64,000 nt of DNA, taken from Balamuthia mandrillaris (lineage: Eukaryota > Discosea > Longamoebia > Balamuthiidae). The notes under the pieces are model-generated. The model saw nothing but the letters and a program-made list of their open reading frames with translations. It did no database searches and was not told where the DNA came from. The stretch is taken from assembly GCA_031835245.1 (NCBI GenBank), contig JAVKOQ010000017.1, positions 233,501 through 297,500 of the forward strand, given 5' to 3'. The position numbers and the translations under genes were made by a program. Shown here one piece after another: positions 1-8,410 of the stretch. Position 1 is the first letter of the stretch. Each line of letters opens with the position of its first letter.

Positions 1-295
1 TCTGTTTTGTTTTTTTCGCTATCCGAATTAGAAAAAACGTATGCAGCAAAGCAAATAATGCGCACACACAACCCCCCAAAAAAAAAATTCCAATCGCCTT
101 TAGATTAGCCACAAAATTAAACGGCTTCCAAAATGAATGAAGCCAAAAGGAAAAATCTGGCACACCTTAGCATTTCTTCACCATCCAAAAGGGATATCGT
201 GAAAGTTAACTTTTGTTCTTTTGGTTGGTTTGTTGGTTGGTTTTGTTGGTTTTTGTTTAAAAAAAAAACAACAACAAGAACAAGAACATGCGTTA
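1..295. other. Left-edge noncoding stretch
   Basis: No gene can be supported here. The stretch is A/T-rich with T/G runs (TTGG repeats near 220-255), as expected for the 3' flank of the minus-strand gene that ends at 296. Short open frames on both strands overlap the next gene or are low complexity, so I discarded them. Confidence 0.5.
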
Positions 296-871
296 TTACG
301 ATCTGGATGATGAACGGGTCAACAGGCCGGACCATCCTTCCACCCTGTCCTCCCCAAACTCGTGGACCACCTCCAGGTCGAACCGCGGCGGGGAGAGCCG
401 AGCGACCGCGAAGGAGTCGCCGCAATCGTAGCTCAACGTCAGGTGAGGGCTGTACTGCTTCCAGGCATGAGTGGCGCCCAAGGCTCTGGCCGCTTGATGC
501 CGCGCTTGCAGCTCCGGGCTTTGGAGGTTGAGCACCAGGCAGGACGTCCCCAGAGAGGTCTTCCACATGGAGAGCTTGAAGGTCCCGTGGTAGAGAAACA
601 ACGGCAGTTGTTCTCCTTTTTCTTCTTTATCTTCGTCACAGTAACTCTTCAAGCAAAAGCATGCGGAGTCTGAGGAGAACGACCCTGCGTCGCGAGTGTA
701 GGGAAAGGAAACGTCCGAGTTGACGATGGTAATGTGAAGGTGTTCTCTGGAGAGGGCATTAGGGATGTCGTTGTCGCGCATGTACAGCTCCAACGCATCC
801 AATGAAGTGGCAGAGAGACGAGCACCGATGAAAGTTCCTTCTCCTCTTCCCTCTCCTTCCTTGGCGTTCAT
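296..871 (-). CDS. 2H phosphoesterase, Acb1-like
   Basis: Single-exon 191-residue protein. Two catalytic-type motifs of the 2H phosphoesterase superfamily are visible: H46-I-T48 in the context HLHITIV, and H143-L-T145 in the context SPHLTLSYD. The N-terminal segment (residues 13-40: GTFIGARLS, then NDIPNAL) and a C-terminal Glu/Trp pattern ending at W180 resemble the phage anti-CBASS nuclease Acb1 (T4 57B family) more than LigT-type or CPDase-type 2H enzymes. Acb1 hydrolyses cyclic oligonucleotide signals. Compared with my memory of the roughly 150-residue phage protein there is an insertion at about residues 58-90. The substrate here is unknown; another 2H activity on cyclic phosphates or RNA ends is possible. 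The start at 871 is the first ATG of the frame. The gene shares a divergent promoter region with MOG1. Confidence 0.7.
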   Translation of the reverse strand: MNAKEGEGRGEGTFIGARLSATSLDALELYMRDNDIPNALSREHLHITIVNSDVSFPYTRDAGSFSSDSACFCLKSYCDEDKEEKGEQLPLFLYHGTFKLSMWKTSLGTSCLVLNLQSPELQARHQAARALGATHAWKQYSPHLTLSYDCGDSFAVARLSPPRFDLEVVHEFGEDRVEGWSGLLTRSSSRS

Positions 872-1327
872 AACGGCAATTATAAAATAAACATTAATTA
901 GGCTAAAACAAAATGAGTCATATTAGGATGCATAATGTACATATTAGGTATAAATCTGGAAATACCTATTCCTGTTTTAATGACGTCATTCGAGGGAAAA
1001 TGTCGACGATCGAATTGTTTTATGTCGACGTATGAGATCACCCAAGCTATATCTGATTTTTGGTTGGTCATTTGAAATTACTTGTACGATCCTATCAGAG
1101 GTACAAAGACTACAAAAACGTTCCAGAAGAAAAAAACAGCAACAAGAAGGTTGGTTTCAAACAAACCAAAAAGCTTCTCGAAGTTTTTTTTGTGTTTCAC
1201 ACAACAATGTTTTTTTTTTCTTGCCTTCTTCATGAGCTCGTACTATAAATGCCATATGTAACCTTTGCATTTCTCTTTCTTAGATAACGCACGCACACAC
1301 AACACAATCCACAACAAAAAAAAAAAT
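872..1327. promoter_or_regulatory. Divergent promoter region, Acb1-like gene / MOG1
   Basis: A 456-bp A/T-rich spacer lies between two divergently oriented genes. It holds a perfect CRE-type palindrome TGACGTCA at 981-988 and two GTCGAC palindromes at 1002-1007 and 1024-1029, within about 50 bp. A 5' leader for MOG1 with A-rich runs lies at 1290-1327. No convincing ORF is present. A regulatory role is inferred from position and palindromy. Confidence 0.45.
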
Positions 1328-2158
1328 ATGCAAACCACCACACAACCCAAAGAACAATTTACTGCACGACCTCTCTTTGGAGGAGCCATGACCTGCGTCG
1401 TGCCCACCCGCTTCGTGGATGTAAGGTAAAAGAAAAAGACTCACAAACCACTTTCAATCTCACTCACCTACTTTGTTTTTTTTAAAAAAAAAAGTGATAT
1501 CCGGCCAGTGCCAGACAACCAAGAGGTCTTCACGGACGTCCACACCGACCAAAGTCTCATCATAGAGATCCTGGAGTACCAGTCCGCCGTTTCGGACACG
1601 GACAGCGCCAGTTACCTCTTCAACGACCTCGCGGAGGCCAACGAAGCCACGGACGGGGCTCGGATAGTCCACCAGGAGGCAATGAGTCCTGAGGACATGC
1701 CCAACTTTCCGTATGTTCCTTTCCTCCTTTCATTCTTGTTGTAGTTCTTCTTCTTGTTCTTCTTCTTGTTCTTCTTCTTCCTTGCCTTATCTCTTTCCTC
1801 TCCTTTCTTGGTATTCGTCGTTCTTTCTGGCCTTTGGTATGCTTCCTGTCTCTAACAACACAATAGGGATGTGCCCAAGTCTGTTCTTTTGGGCGTGCAA
1901 CGCATCGCCAAGTTCAACGAGTCCAACAGAGCCAAGAACGTGGTGCAGGTCTACCTGGCCAATGTGCGCCTGCCGCGACACACCACCGACCTCCTCATCA
2001 CCCTCAACGAGCCCGTCCAAGTGGCGCAGGAGAGCAGCAGCAAGGTGAACGTCGACACGCTGGATGCCGCGACGAGGGAGCGGATGGACAGCACCCTCCT
2101 GATATTCAAGGCGGTGCTCAAGAGCTTACGCGTGAATGATTGGACTCTCTTCGGATGA
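1328..2158 (+). CDS. MOG1: Ran guanine nucleotide release factor MOG1
   Basis: Three exons, 1328-1425, 1495-1710 and 1867-2158, joined in consistent phase (AG|T and CC|G), give 201 residues, the usual family length. The product begins with the family signature RPLFGGAMTCVVP, runs across the first junction through DVSDIRPVPDNQEVF, and has the conserved TDQSLIIEILE. This makes the family call very secure. MOG1/RANGRF binds Ran GTPase in the nucleus, promotes GTP release and supports nuclear protein import. Both introns start GTA and end AG. A plausible AATAAA poly(A) signal lies at 2350-2355. The gene is transcribed toward the downstream membrane-protein gene on the same strand. Confidence 0.95.
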
Positions 2159-2546
2159 GCCGGTTCTTCTCTTTGCGTAACTCTCTTCTTCTTGGAGAAG
2201 CAGAAAGAAACAAAGAAAGAAAGAAAGAAACGACAAGAAACGACAAGAAAGAAAGAAAGAAGATAACAAAAGAAGTTACACACAAAGGAAGATAAGAGAA
2301 AAGAAAGGAAAAAAGAAAAAGAGAAAGAGAAAGAAGAAAGAATGAAAGCAATAAAAACTGTGTAATTAGGCACTTTACTTTCGAAAGGAAAAGAGGAGGG
2401 AGGAGTTTTTCAACTGAGTTCCAAAACGTAAGAACGAGTCATTCACTTGGGCCTCCTTTCTTTTTTTTGCTTTCCTGTTGGTAAGGAAAAAAGTTCCACA
2501 ACAACGGACGAGGAAGAAGAAGAAACAGAAGGAGGAAAAAAAAAAG
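2159..2546. other. MOG1 3' flank and GAAA-rich spacer
   Basis: A 388-bp spacer with (GAAA/GACAAGAAA)-type purine repeats at about 2205-2345 and an AATAAA at 2350-2355, then the leader of the next gene. The long minus-strand open frames here are translations of the simple repeat and are not genes. Confidence 0.5.
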
Positions 2547-3329
2547 ATGAGCTGGAACACAGTGATCGTTATCGTGGTGTTGGCCGGCTACTTTATCGGC
2601 ACAGGCTTGCTTAACCCAGCCAGCTTCTACCTCTTCCCTGCCTACTCCGAGCCGAACCTCTCCATCGCCCTCTTCATCGCCGCCTGCGGCTTCCTCCTTG
2701 TGGCCGCCGTCATCGACATCGTGGCCTTTGCCCACGCCAAGTGCGCCACCGCAAAGAGCTCCGACCCGCCACGAGACAAACGCTTCGGCGAGGAGAGGAG
2801 CCGCCTTTTGGAGGAGGCAGGGGCTTCTCCCGCCACGCGCGCCAAACCCGTCAACTTGGCGGTGGTGGAAAAGGTGGGGCTCCTGTTGGGCGGCCTCTTC
2901 TTCGAGGTGGCCTCCATCCTCTACTGGCCGAGCTTCACCACGCCCGACGGCATACCGGTGGCTCGCATCGGGACCTGGGTCTTCCGGACGGGCAGCTGCT
3001 GCTACCTCATGGGCTCCTTTGCCACCCTGCACGACCTCAGGCATTTTGCTCCCAGGGGAACGACCCTGGAGCGGTGGAACTTTGGCTTGGCGTTGGGGGC
3101 CACCTGGAGCTACATCGTGGGAGCCCTGCTGTACATCAGCGGCGGCGTTTTGAGCGAGGCCAAGGCGCCGCCGCTGTACTTTGCGTCCCTGTGGATGTGT
3201 GGCTCGGTGCTGTTCTTCCTGGGGACCTGCTTGTTGTGCGTGCAGTACGCGCTGTCCAAGTGCTGTGCCTCTGCTGCTACCTCCTCGGAGGAGCACCAAC
3301 GGCTGAAAGAGTACAGTAGTGTCCAGTGA
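2547..3329 (+). CDS. Six-span membrane protein, unknown function
   Basis: 260 residues starting MSWNTV. The ATG at 2547 is preferred to 2478, because the intervening residues are a Lys-rich leader read from A-rich sequence. About six hydrophobic helices can be seen: residues 4-24, 38-62, 108-130, 143-165, 183-205 and 213-238. A polar loop of about 40 residues lies between spans 2 and 3. I do not recognise the family; no transporter or enzyme signature is visible. The stop context contains a GTGAGT followed by a pyrimidine tract and CAG at 3360. A 35-nt micro-intron that would change the last residues therefore cannot be excluded. AATAAA occurs at 3394-3399. Confidence 0.75.
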   Translation: MSWNTVIVIVVLAGYFIGTGLLNPASFYLFPAYSEPNLSIALFIAACGFLLVAAVIDIVAFAHAKCATAKSSDPPRDKRFGEERSRLLEEAGASPATRAKPVNLAVVEKVGLLLGGLFFEVASILYWPSFTTPDGIPVARIGTWVFRTGSCCYLMGSFATLHDLRHFAPRGTTLERWNFGLALGATWSYIVGALLYISGGVLSEAKAPPLYFASLWMCGSVLFFLGTCLLCVQYALSKCCASAATSSEEHQRLKEYSSVQ

Positions 3330-3358
3330 GTCTCGCTACTTTTTTTTTCTTCCCCTTC

Positions 3359-3390
3359 AGGTCGACCCAGTGAACAAACCACGTCGACCT
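3359..3390. repeat. Inverted repeat containing two GTCGAC sites
   Basis: Arms AGGTCGAC (3359-3366) and GTCGACCT (3383-3390) are exact inverted copies separated by 16 nt. They lie in the short gap between the membrane-protein gene and the BTB/T1 gene. This may be a regulatory site for the downstream gene or a 3'-UTR hairpin; sequence alone does not decide. Confidence 0.5.
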
Positions 3391-3448
3391 GATAATAAAT
3401 CCAGGACGACATGAGAAATATACACGTCACTATGCCCATACAAGGAGA

Positions 3449-6334
3449 ATGTGCCTCAAAATAGGACAGTGCATCCGTTGCTTGGCTGGAGACCACATCA
3501 TCCAGAGAGTGAAAAAAGAAACAAGAATAAACTCGAGAGGAGGGGCGGAGGAGGCCAGGATGGAGGAAACCAGGATGCCTAGGGTTTCGGTGCAGCCGCT
3601 GGCAACGGCGGAGATGAACGGACGAAGGGTCGGCGGGGCGTTGTCCCCGACGGAGGAACGGCTGGTGATGAGGATCAAAGCGGAGGTGCTGAGGGACGTG
3701 AAACGGTGGATCGAACTACCGGAAGACAAAAGTAAGAAGGGGAAAGGCAGGGAGGACCTCAAAGGGTCTTCTGAAGGAGAGCCCAGCGGAGAAGAGGCTT
3801 TGGAACGTCTCGCCGAGCAGCTACAGATAAGCATATCCCGGGTGCGCAACGACTTGCTAACTTTAGACAAACATCTTAGACTTTCCTACGCTCTGGCTAG
3901 CCTTGAAGAAGCATTGAAAGCACAAGAACCGGAAGAACCAGCGCTCCTTTCGCCCTCGTCTCCTAACCATAGGGCGCATTCTCGTCAACCATACGACGCA
4001 CGCGGCTTTCCGTCTCCCTCTTCGGCGCCCCTAGCTTCCTCGAAACCAGTGCAACGCAAACAAAACCGACGATCCACTTCCATTGTTTCGTATTCTTCCT
4101 CTGCTGCTCTTTCCATTGATGGCTCTATCTCCCTTGGTTGGCATCCAAGGGTGGGACTAGATGTGATAGAGGAGCAACAACCTGAAAACAAACGCTTCAG
4201 CTCGTTGCCGACGATGCCAAGCCTGGTTGTGGACTCTCCTAACGCAGCAGATAATCGAAAGAACAGCACCAACAAAGCTGTCCACAACGGCGAAGGCAAG
4301 AAGGCAGAAGAGAAGGTAGGTCAAACAGAGCCAGGGGAGGATGTTCCAGAGGCAAATAACGAAGGAAAGGAACGTGACATGACGATCCATCTGAGATCGC
4401 TCGAGCAACAATCCCAAGAGCAACACGAACCAAGCCAAGATACCCATCTTTCTCTTTCGCCACTTTCGCGTCACCGCCTCACCTTATTCGAAGAAGTAGC
4501 GACGCCAAAGATGCAAAATGAGCTTGACATGATGAGGGTCAACGTCGGCGGCATCAACTTTGAGACCCGCACCATGACCCTGAGGAAACATCCCACCACA
4601 AAGCTGGCCAAGCTGGCTGCCACTAGGAATAGCTGCTACAACCAACAGAATGGACAAGAGGAGTTCACTCTCTTCTTTGACCGTAACACTAGAGCATTCG
4701 AGCACATCCTGGAGTGGTATCGTTCGGACGTGTTGGCGGCGCCTCCGCTGATGGCTGCGGAGGTGTGGCAAAGGGAACTATCCTTTTGGGAAGTGCCTGA
4801 CGCTGTGGCCACTCCTTCTTTGCAAGCATTGCTTGCTGCTGCTTCGCCATCAAATTTGGCTTCTTCACCGACTCCACATCACGCACGAAGAGAGAATCCC
4901 GCATCTGAGTTGTCATCTTCCTCTTCCTCTTCCTCTTCTTCAGGATCTGCAACCACGACACCGCAAAAGCGTAGAAGGAGTAGAACTACCTCTTCTGTGC
5001 CCCGTCCGGCTTCTTGTTCTTTTAGCGCCCCGATAGTAGAAGCACCACCAACATCACCGTCATCACCTTCTTCAGCTACTTCCTCTTTTCTTCCGTCGCG
5101 AAGTGCTTCTGTCGGTGATACTATCGACACCAACAAAGATAGCCAGAAAGAAGAGCGACTAGTTATCTTGAATAGCAGGAAACCCCGAAGAAGAACTGTT
5201 GAACTTGCCACGGGACTCTCTCAAGGGAAAAACCTGGACTTTGCCGCGTTGAGCTTTGCCTCGCAGTCTCCTTCTTTAGATCATGTTCGCGGCCGCTCTC
5301 GAGGCCTCTCAGAGAGTTATGCTTCAAGGCGTGAAGCCACCATCAACTTGCAAACCAAGTCTTTTTCTTCGGAGATAACGACGTTAACATCTCCTTTTTT
5401 CCTATCGGAAGAAGTTAACAAGAGCAACGAACCAGATCATTCTAAGAGCAGCAGAAGCGGTAGAGCATCTTCTTTGGAGGCAGACTCTCAGCTCCGAAGC
5501 AAGGAAGAAGCAAAAGATAAGAGAAAGGACGTTGAAGTTACAAAAGAAGACGAAAATACTGCATTATCTCTCAAAGACGAACCAGCACCACAGAAAGGCA
5601 TCAAACTCAAACGAAGAGGACTTACCCCAAGCCCACCTTCTTCTCGAGCTAGAGACTCGCGAAAGACTGAAAGTTTACCGTCTTCTCCTCTCTCTGCCAA
5701 GCGGTCATCATCACACAAGAGATCGTCTCATACGGAGAATGGACAAAGGTCAACGACTTCGGCATCTTCTTCGTCGTCTGGGCTTGTTCTCTCTTCAATG
5801 GCTACTGCGTTGGATGGGAGAGGGAGAAGCAGTCACACTTCGGCAAGTCGAATGCATAATTCTGCATCGGCTAACCCTCCTACTCCAAACACCAAGGAAG
5901 GAGACACCATCCACCAAAGAAAGAGCAGAAGTCATCGCCATCGCAGCAAAAGCAGAGAAAGAAGAAAGCGTTTATCGTTGCAAGTTCCTGATTCGGAGTT
6001 AGTGAGAGACAAAGTTGGAACGAACAACAAAGGATCATCTACAGCCACGTCAACGCCGAGCTTAACCTCTGCTAGAGAGGAGAAGCAACGACGGAGGAAG
6101 AGCGTGGGCGCTCCCACAAAGATGCAGGAAGTTTCAGGAATGGAGTGGGAGGAAAAGGGAAGAAACAAGGAACGCGAAGACCCGGAAGAGCGGAAAGAGA
6201 AACAAAAGAGCAGCAAGGCGAAGAAAAAAGGAGAGGAGAGGAGCGGCCGAAAGGAGAAACGAAGGAGTAGAGTCATGCAAGAGGGAAGCCCTTCCAGAAA
6301 ACCGTCCGACAGCGGAGTGTCACGGCGTGTATAG
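3449..6334 (+). CDS. Large Ser-rich protein with BTB/T1 (KCTD-type) domain
   Basis: One open exon of up to 961 residues. ATG 3560 (37 codons later, MEETRMPRVSV) is an equally good start. A T1/BTB tetramerisation domain lies at about residues 361-455, seen as MRVNVGGINFETR..TLRKHP followed by FFDRN..AFEHILEWYRS. This is the classic KCTD/Kv-T1 pattern. No channel helices follow, so it is KCTD-like rather than a potassium channel. KCTD proteins commonly act as Cullin-3 adaptors or scaffolds; that role is only a family-level guess here. Residues 70-160 look helical. The remaining roughly 500 C-terminal residues are disordered, rich in Ser, Lys and Arg, with several SR/RS-like basic clusters and probable nuclear localisation signals. 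Confidence 0.8.
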   Translation: MCLKIGQCIRCLAGDHIIQRVKKETRINSRGGAEEARMEETRMPRVSVQPLATAEMNGRRVGGALSPTEERLVMRIKAEVLRDVKRWIELPEDKSKKGKGREDLKGSSEGEPSGEEALERLAEQLQISISRVRNDLLTLDKHLRLSYALASLEEALKAQEPEEPALLSPSSPNHRAHSRQPYDARGFPSPSSAPLASSKPVQRKQNRRSTSIVSYSSSAALSIDGSISLGWHPRVGLDVIEEQQPENKRFSSLPTMPSLVVDSPNAADNRKNSTNKAVHNGEGKKAEEKVGQTEPGEDVPEANNEGKERDMTIHLRSLEQQSQEQHEPSQDTHLSLSPLSRHRLTLFEEVATPKMQNELDMMRVNVGGINFETRTMTLRKHPTTKLAKLAATRNSCYNQQNGQEEFTLFFDRNTRAFEHILEWYRSDVLAAPPLMAAEVWQRELSFWEVPDAVATPSLQALLAAASPSNLASSPTPHHARRENPASELSSSSSSSSSSGSATTTPQKRRRSRTTSSVPRPASCSFSAPIVEAPPTSPSSPSSATSSFLPSRSASVGDTIDTNKDSQKEERLVILNSRKPRRRTVELATGLSQGKNLDFAALSFASQSPSLDHVRGRSRGLSESYASRREATINLQTKSFSSEITTLTSPFFLSEEVNKSNEPDHSKSSRSGRASSLEADSQLRSKEEAKDKRKDVEVTKEDENTALSLKDEPAPQKGIKLKRRGLTPSPPSSRARDSRKTESLPSSPLSAKRSSSHKRSSHTENGQRSTTSASSSSSGLVLSSMATALDGRGRSSHTSASRMHNSASANPPTPNTKEGDTIHQRKSRSHRHRSKSRERRKRLSLQVPDSELVRDKVGTNNKGSSTATSTPSLTSAREEKQRRRKSVGAPTKMQEVSGMEWEEKGRNKEREDPEERKEKQKSSKAKKKGEERSGRKEKRRSRVMQEGSPSRKPSDSGVSRRV

Positions 6335-6562
6335 AACGACCACTTGCTAGTGGGGTTTCTGTTTGGTTTGATGCGTGTGGTGGAAGAAATTGTTAATACA
6401 TTCATCCAACTGGAAATCAAGTGACAGCCATGGCTGTGAGCCCACTCCACAATCCCAAGCTGCTTGTGAAGATCTGCTGTGTGCAGCACATGTCTCCTTG
6501 TCCCAAAGGGCATCCCTTTTCATTGAGCGTTCAAAACGTAAAGCTTGGCGATAACACTTTCT

Positions 6563-8230
6563 TCAGCTCTGGCTTTGGTCGTCCTCGTCTTCTCTTTGCT
6601 CCGTTGTTGCGGGTATGATTGGCTTGATGTTCTCCTCCACCCACGACCGCATGGCTTGGCTGGGCTTGCCGCTCCTCTCGACTATCTCCACAATCTCCTC
6701 CGCGTTAATAGGACATCCATTCTGCCAAGCCCACGCCAACGCCTCCAGTTGTCCGTATTGCGCTGCGGTGGTGCAGGTCTGCTCGTCCCAATCACAGCCG
6801 TTTTCTCTGGCCCACTGCAACACGCTGAGGTGTCCTCTCTCTGCCGCAAAGGTGCAGGTATCCTCCGTCCACTCGCAGCCGTTCTCTCTGGCCCATTGCA
6901 ACACCTCCAAGTGGCCGCCCAAGGCAGCCGAGGAGCATGTGTCCGCGTTCCACTCGCACCCTTTCTCCCTGAGCCACTTAAGCATGTCCAAACGTCCCTT
7001 CTCGGCTGCAGCGCTCATGGTCATGCCGTTGCAGGGGCAGCCATTCTCATAGAGCCACTTGAGGATCTCCCAGTTGCCTCGGGCAGCAGCATAGCCGCTG
7101 GTCTCGCCATCCCAAGAACATCCTTCTTGGGACTTCTTGATCCATTGCAACATCTCCAAATGTCCGTTCTTGACGGCCAGGTCGCATACCTCTGCATCGT
7201 CGCAAGGGCATCCATTCTCCACCGCCCATTTCAGCACCTCCAGCTGACCGTTGGCCGCTGCCTCCTCGCACAGCGCAGGGGGCCAAGAGGGCAAAGGGCA
7301 CCCATGTTGGAGAGCCCATTGCAACACGGTCAAGTGACCATTAGCGGCAGCTGCCTGGGTGGTATAGTGGTCCCAAGGACATCCGTTTTCATGAGCCCAT
7401 TTGAGGGTCGGCAAATGACCTCCTGCGGCGGCTGCTCGGCAGACATCTTCGTTCCAGGGGCACTGGTTGGCACGCAGCCACTGCAGCATCTCCAGCTGGC
7501 CACGCCAGGCCGCAAACATGGCGGTGGAGCAGCCAACCGGCAGGCCCTTCTCTTTGGATAACCACATGAGCGCCTCCAAGTGGCCGTTCTGCGCTGCAAT
7601 GTCGCAAGGAACGGGGTCATCCTCATAGAGAAGGCCTTCCTCCCAAACGTACTGCAGCACCTCTAACTGACCTTGAGTTGCCGCCAAGTTGCCGGCGAAA
7701 ATGTTCAGAGCGTAGCCCTCCTCCAAAGCCCATTGCAAGAGCTCCAACCGGCCAAAGAGGAGCAGTGCGTGGAATTGGTGGCGGAGGCGCGGAGGACAAC
7801 AGGCAAACCAGCGGCGACAGGTTCGAGCGGCCACCGGCACGTGAGCCTCGGGCAAAAAGTCGTAGATGCGGCACAGTATTTCTGCGGGGATGAGCTCTGC
7901 GATCCAAGAAACGGTAACGCCGTCATCACTGCCGTCACTTTTGCTGTCGCCATCAACGTCCTCAGAAGCAGCTGCAACAGAATAAGAAGGAGGAGGAGAA
8001 GAAGAAGAAGGAGAAGAAGCAGCAGCAGCAGAAGAAGAACAAGAAGAAAGAGGTAACAGCGGCGGCGCTGTTTTTTGTCGTTTGTGTACGATTGCCTCCT
8101 TCACCTCCTCGCCGTCGTTTTGTTGTTGGGTAGGGGCATGGACGACATCATCACCTCTTCCTTCCTGCTTTCCTCCTCCTTCCTCTTCTTTCGTGCCGGC
8201 GGCAAGGGCTTCTTCTCGCTGCCGTTTCAT
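6563..8230 (-). CDS. F-box/ankyrin-repeat protein
   Basis: Single exon, 555 residues. A Ser/Asp-rich N-terminus (1-108) carries a basic start (MKRQREE). An F-box-like segment at about 111-145 (LIPAEILCRIYDFLP..AARTCRRWF) is followed by roughly twelve degenerate ankyrin-type repeats at 150-515. The repeat unit is of the form GHLEVLQWARENGCPWD. Repeats of this style are widespread in amoebae, stramenopiles and giant DNA viruses. The F-box would dock to Skp1 in an SCF ubiquitin ligase and the repeats would select substrate; this is inferred from domain order. The promoter is shared with the RING-GTPase gene only 180 bp away. Confidence 0.88.
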   Translation of the reverse strand: MKRQREEALAAGTKEEEGGGKQEGRGDDVVHAPTQQQNDGEEVKEAIVHKRQKTAPPLLPLSSCSSSAAAASSPSSSSPPPSYSVAAASEDVDGDSKSDGSDDGVTVSWIAELIPAEILCRIYDFLPEAHVPVAARTCRRWFACCPPRLRHQFHALLLFGRLELLQWALEEGYALNIFAGNLAATQGQLEVLQYVWEEGLLYEDDPVPCDIAAQNGHLEALMWLSKEKGLPVGCSTAMFAAWRGQLEMLQWLRANQCPWNEDVCRAAAAGGHLPTLKWAHENGCPWDHYTTQAAAANGHLTVLQWALQHGCPLPSWPPALCEEAAANGQLEVLKWAVENGCPCDDAEVCDLAVKNGHLEMLQWIKKSQEGCSWDGETSGYAAARGNWEILKWLYENGCPCNGMTMSAAAEKGRLDMLKWLREKGCEWNADTCSSAALGGHLEVLQWARENGCEWTEDTCTFAAERGHLSVLQWARENGCDWDEQTCTTAAQYGQLEALAWAWQNGCPINAEEIVEIVERSGKPSQAMRSWVEENIKPIIPATTEQREDEDDQSQS

Positions 8231-8410
8231 TCCTTTCTTTTTCTTTTTCTTTTTTTTGTTGAATTCCGTTTTGGCGGGAAAATATGTCTACAAAAATTCC
8301 TCGGTTCGACTCTCATCACAAACACAATTCTTTTCCGATTTTCATTGTTTGATTTTTGATTGGACGAAATTCAATACTAACGAAAATAAAAATAAAAGAA
8401 AGAGAGGGAG
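8231..8410. promoter_or_regulatory. Short bidirectional promoter
   Basis: Only 180 bp separate two divergent start codons. The spacer is T-rich on the left and A-rich near 8380-8400, with no clear ORF. It must hold the promoters and leaders of both the F-box/ankyrin gene and the RING-GTPase gene unless their leaders overlap. Confidence 0.5.

Noticed and set aside
3326-3360. A 35-nt intron at the end of the membrane-protein gene
   Set aside because: Donor GTGAGT and acceptor TTCAG look good but 35 nt is very short, and it would only change the last residues. Left open in the gene entry.
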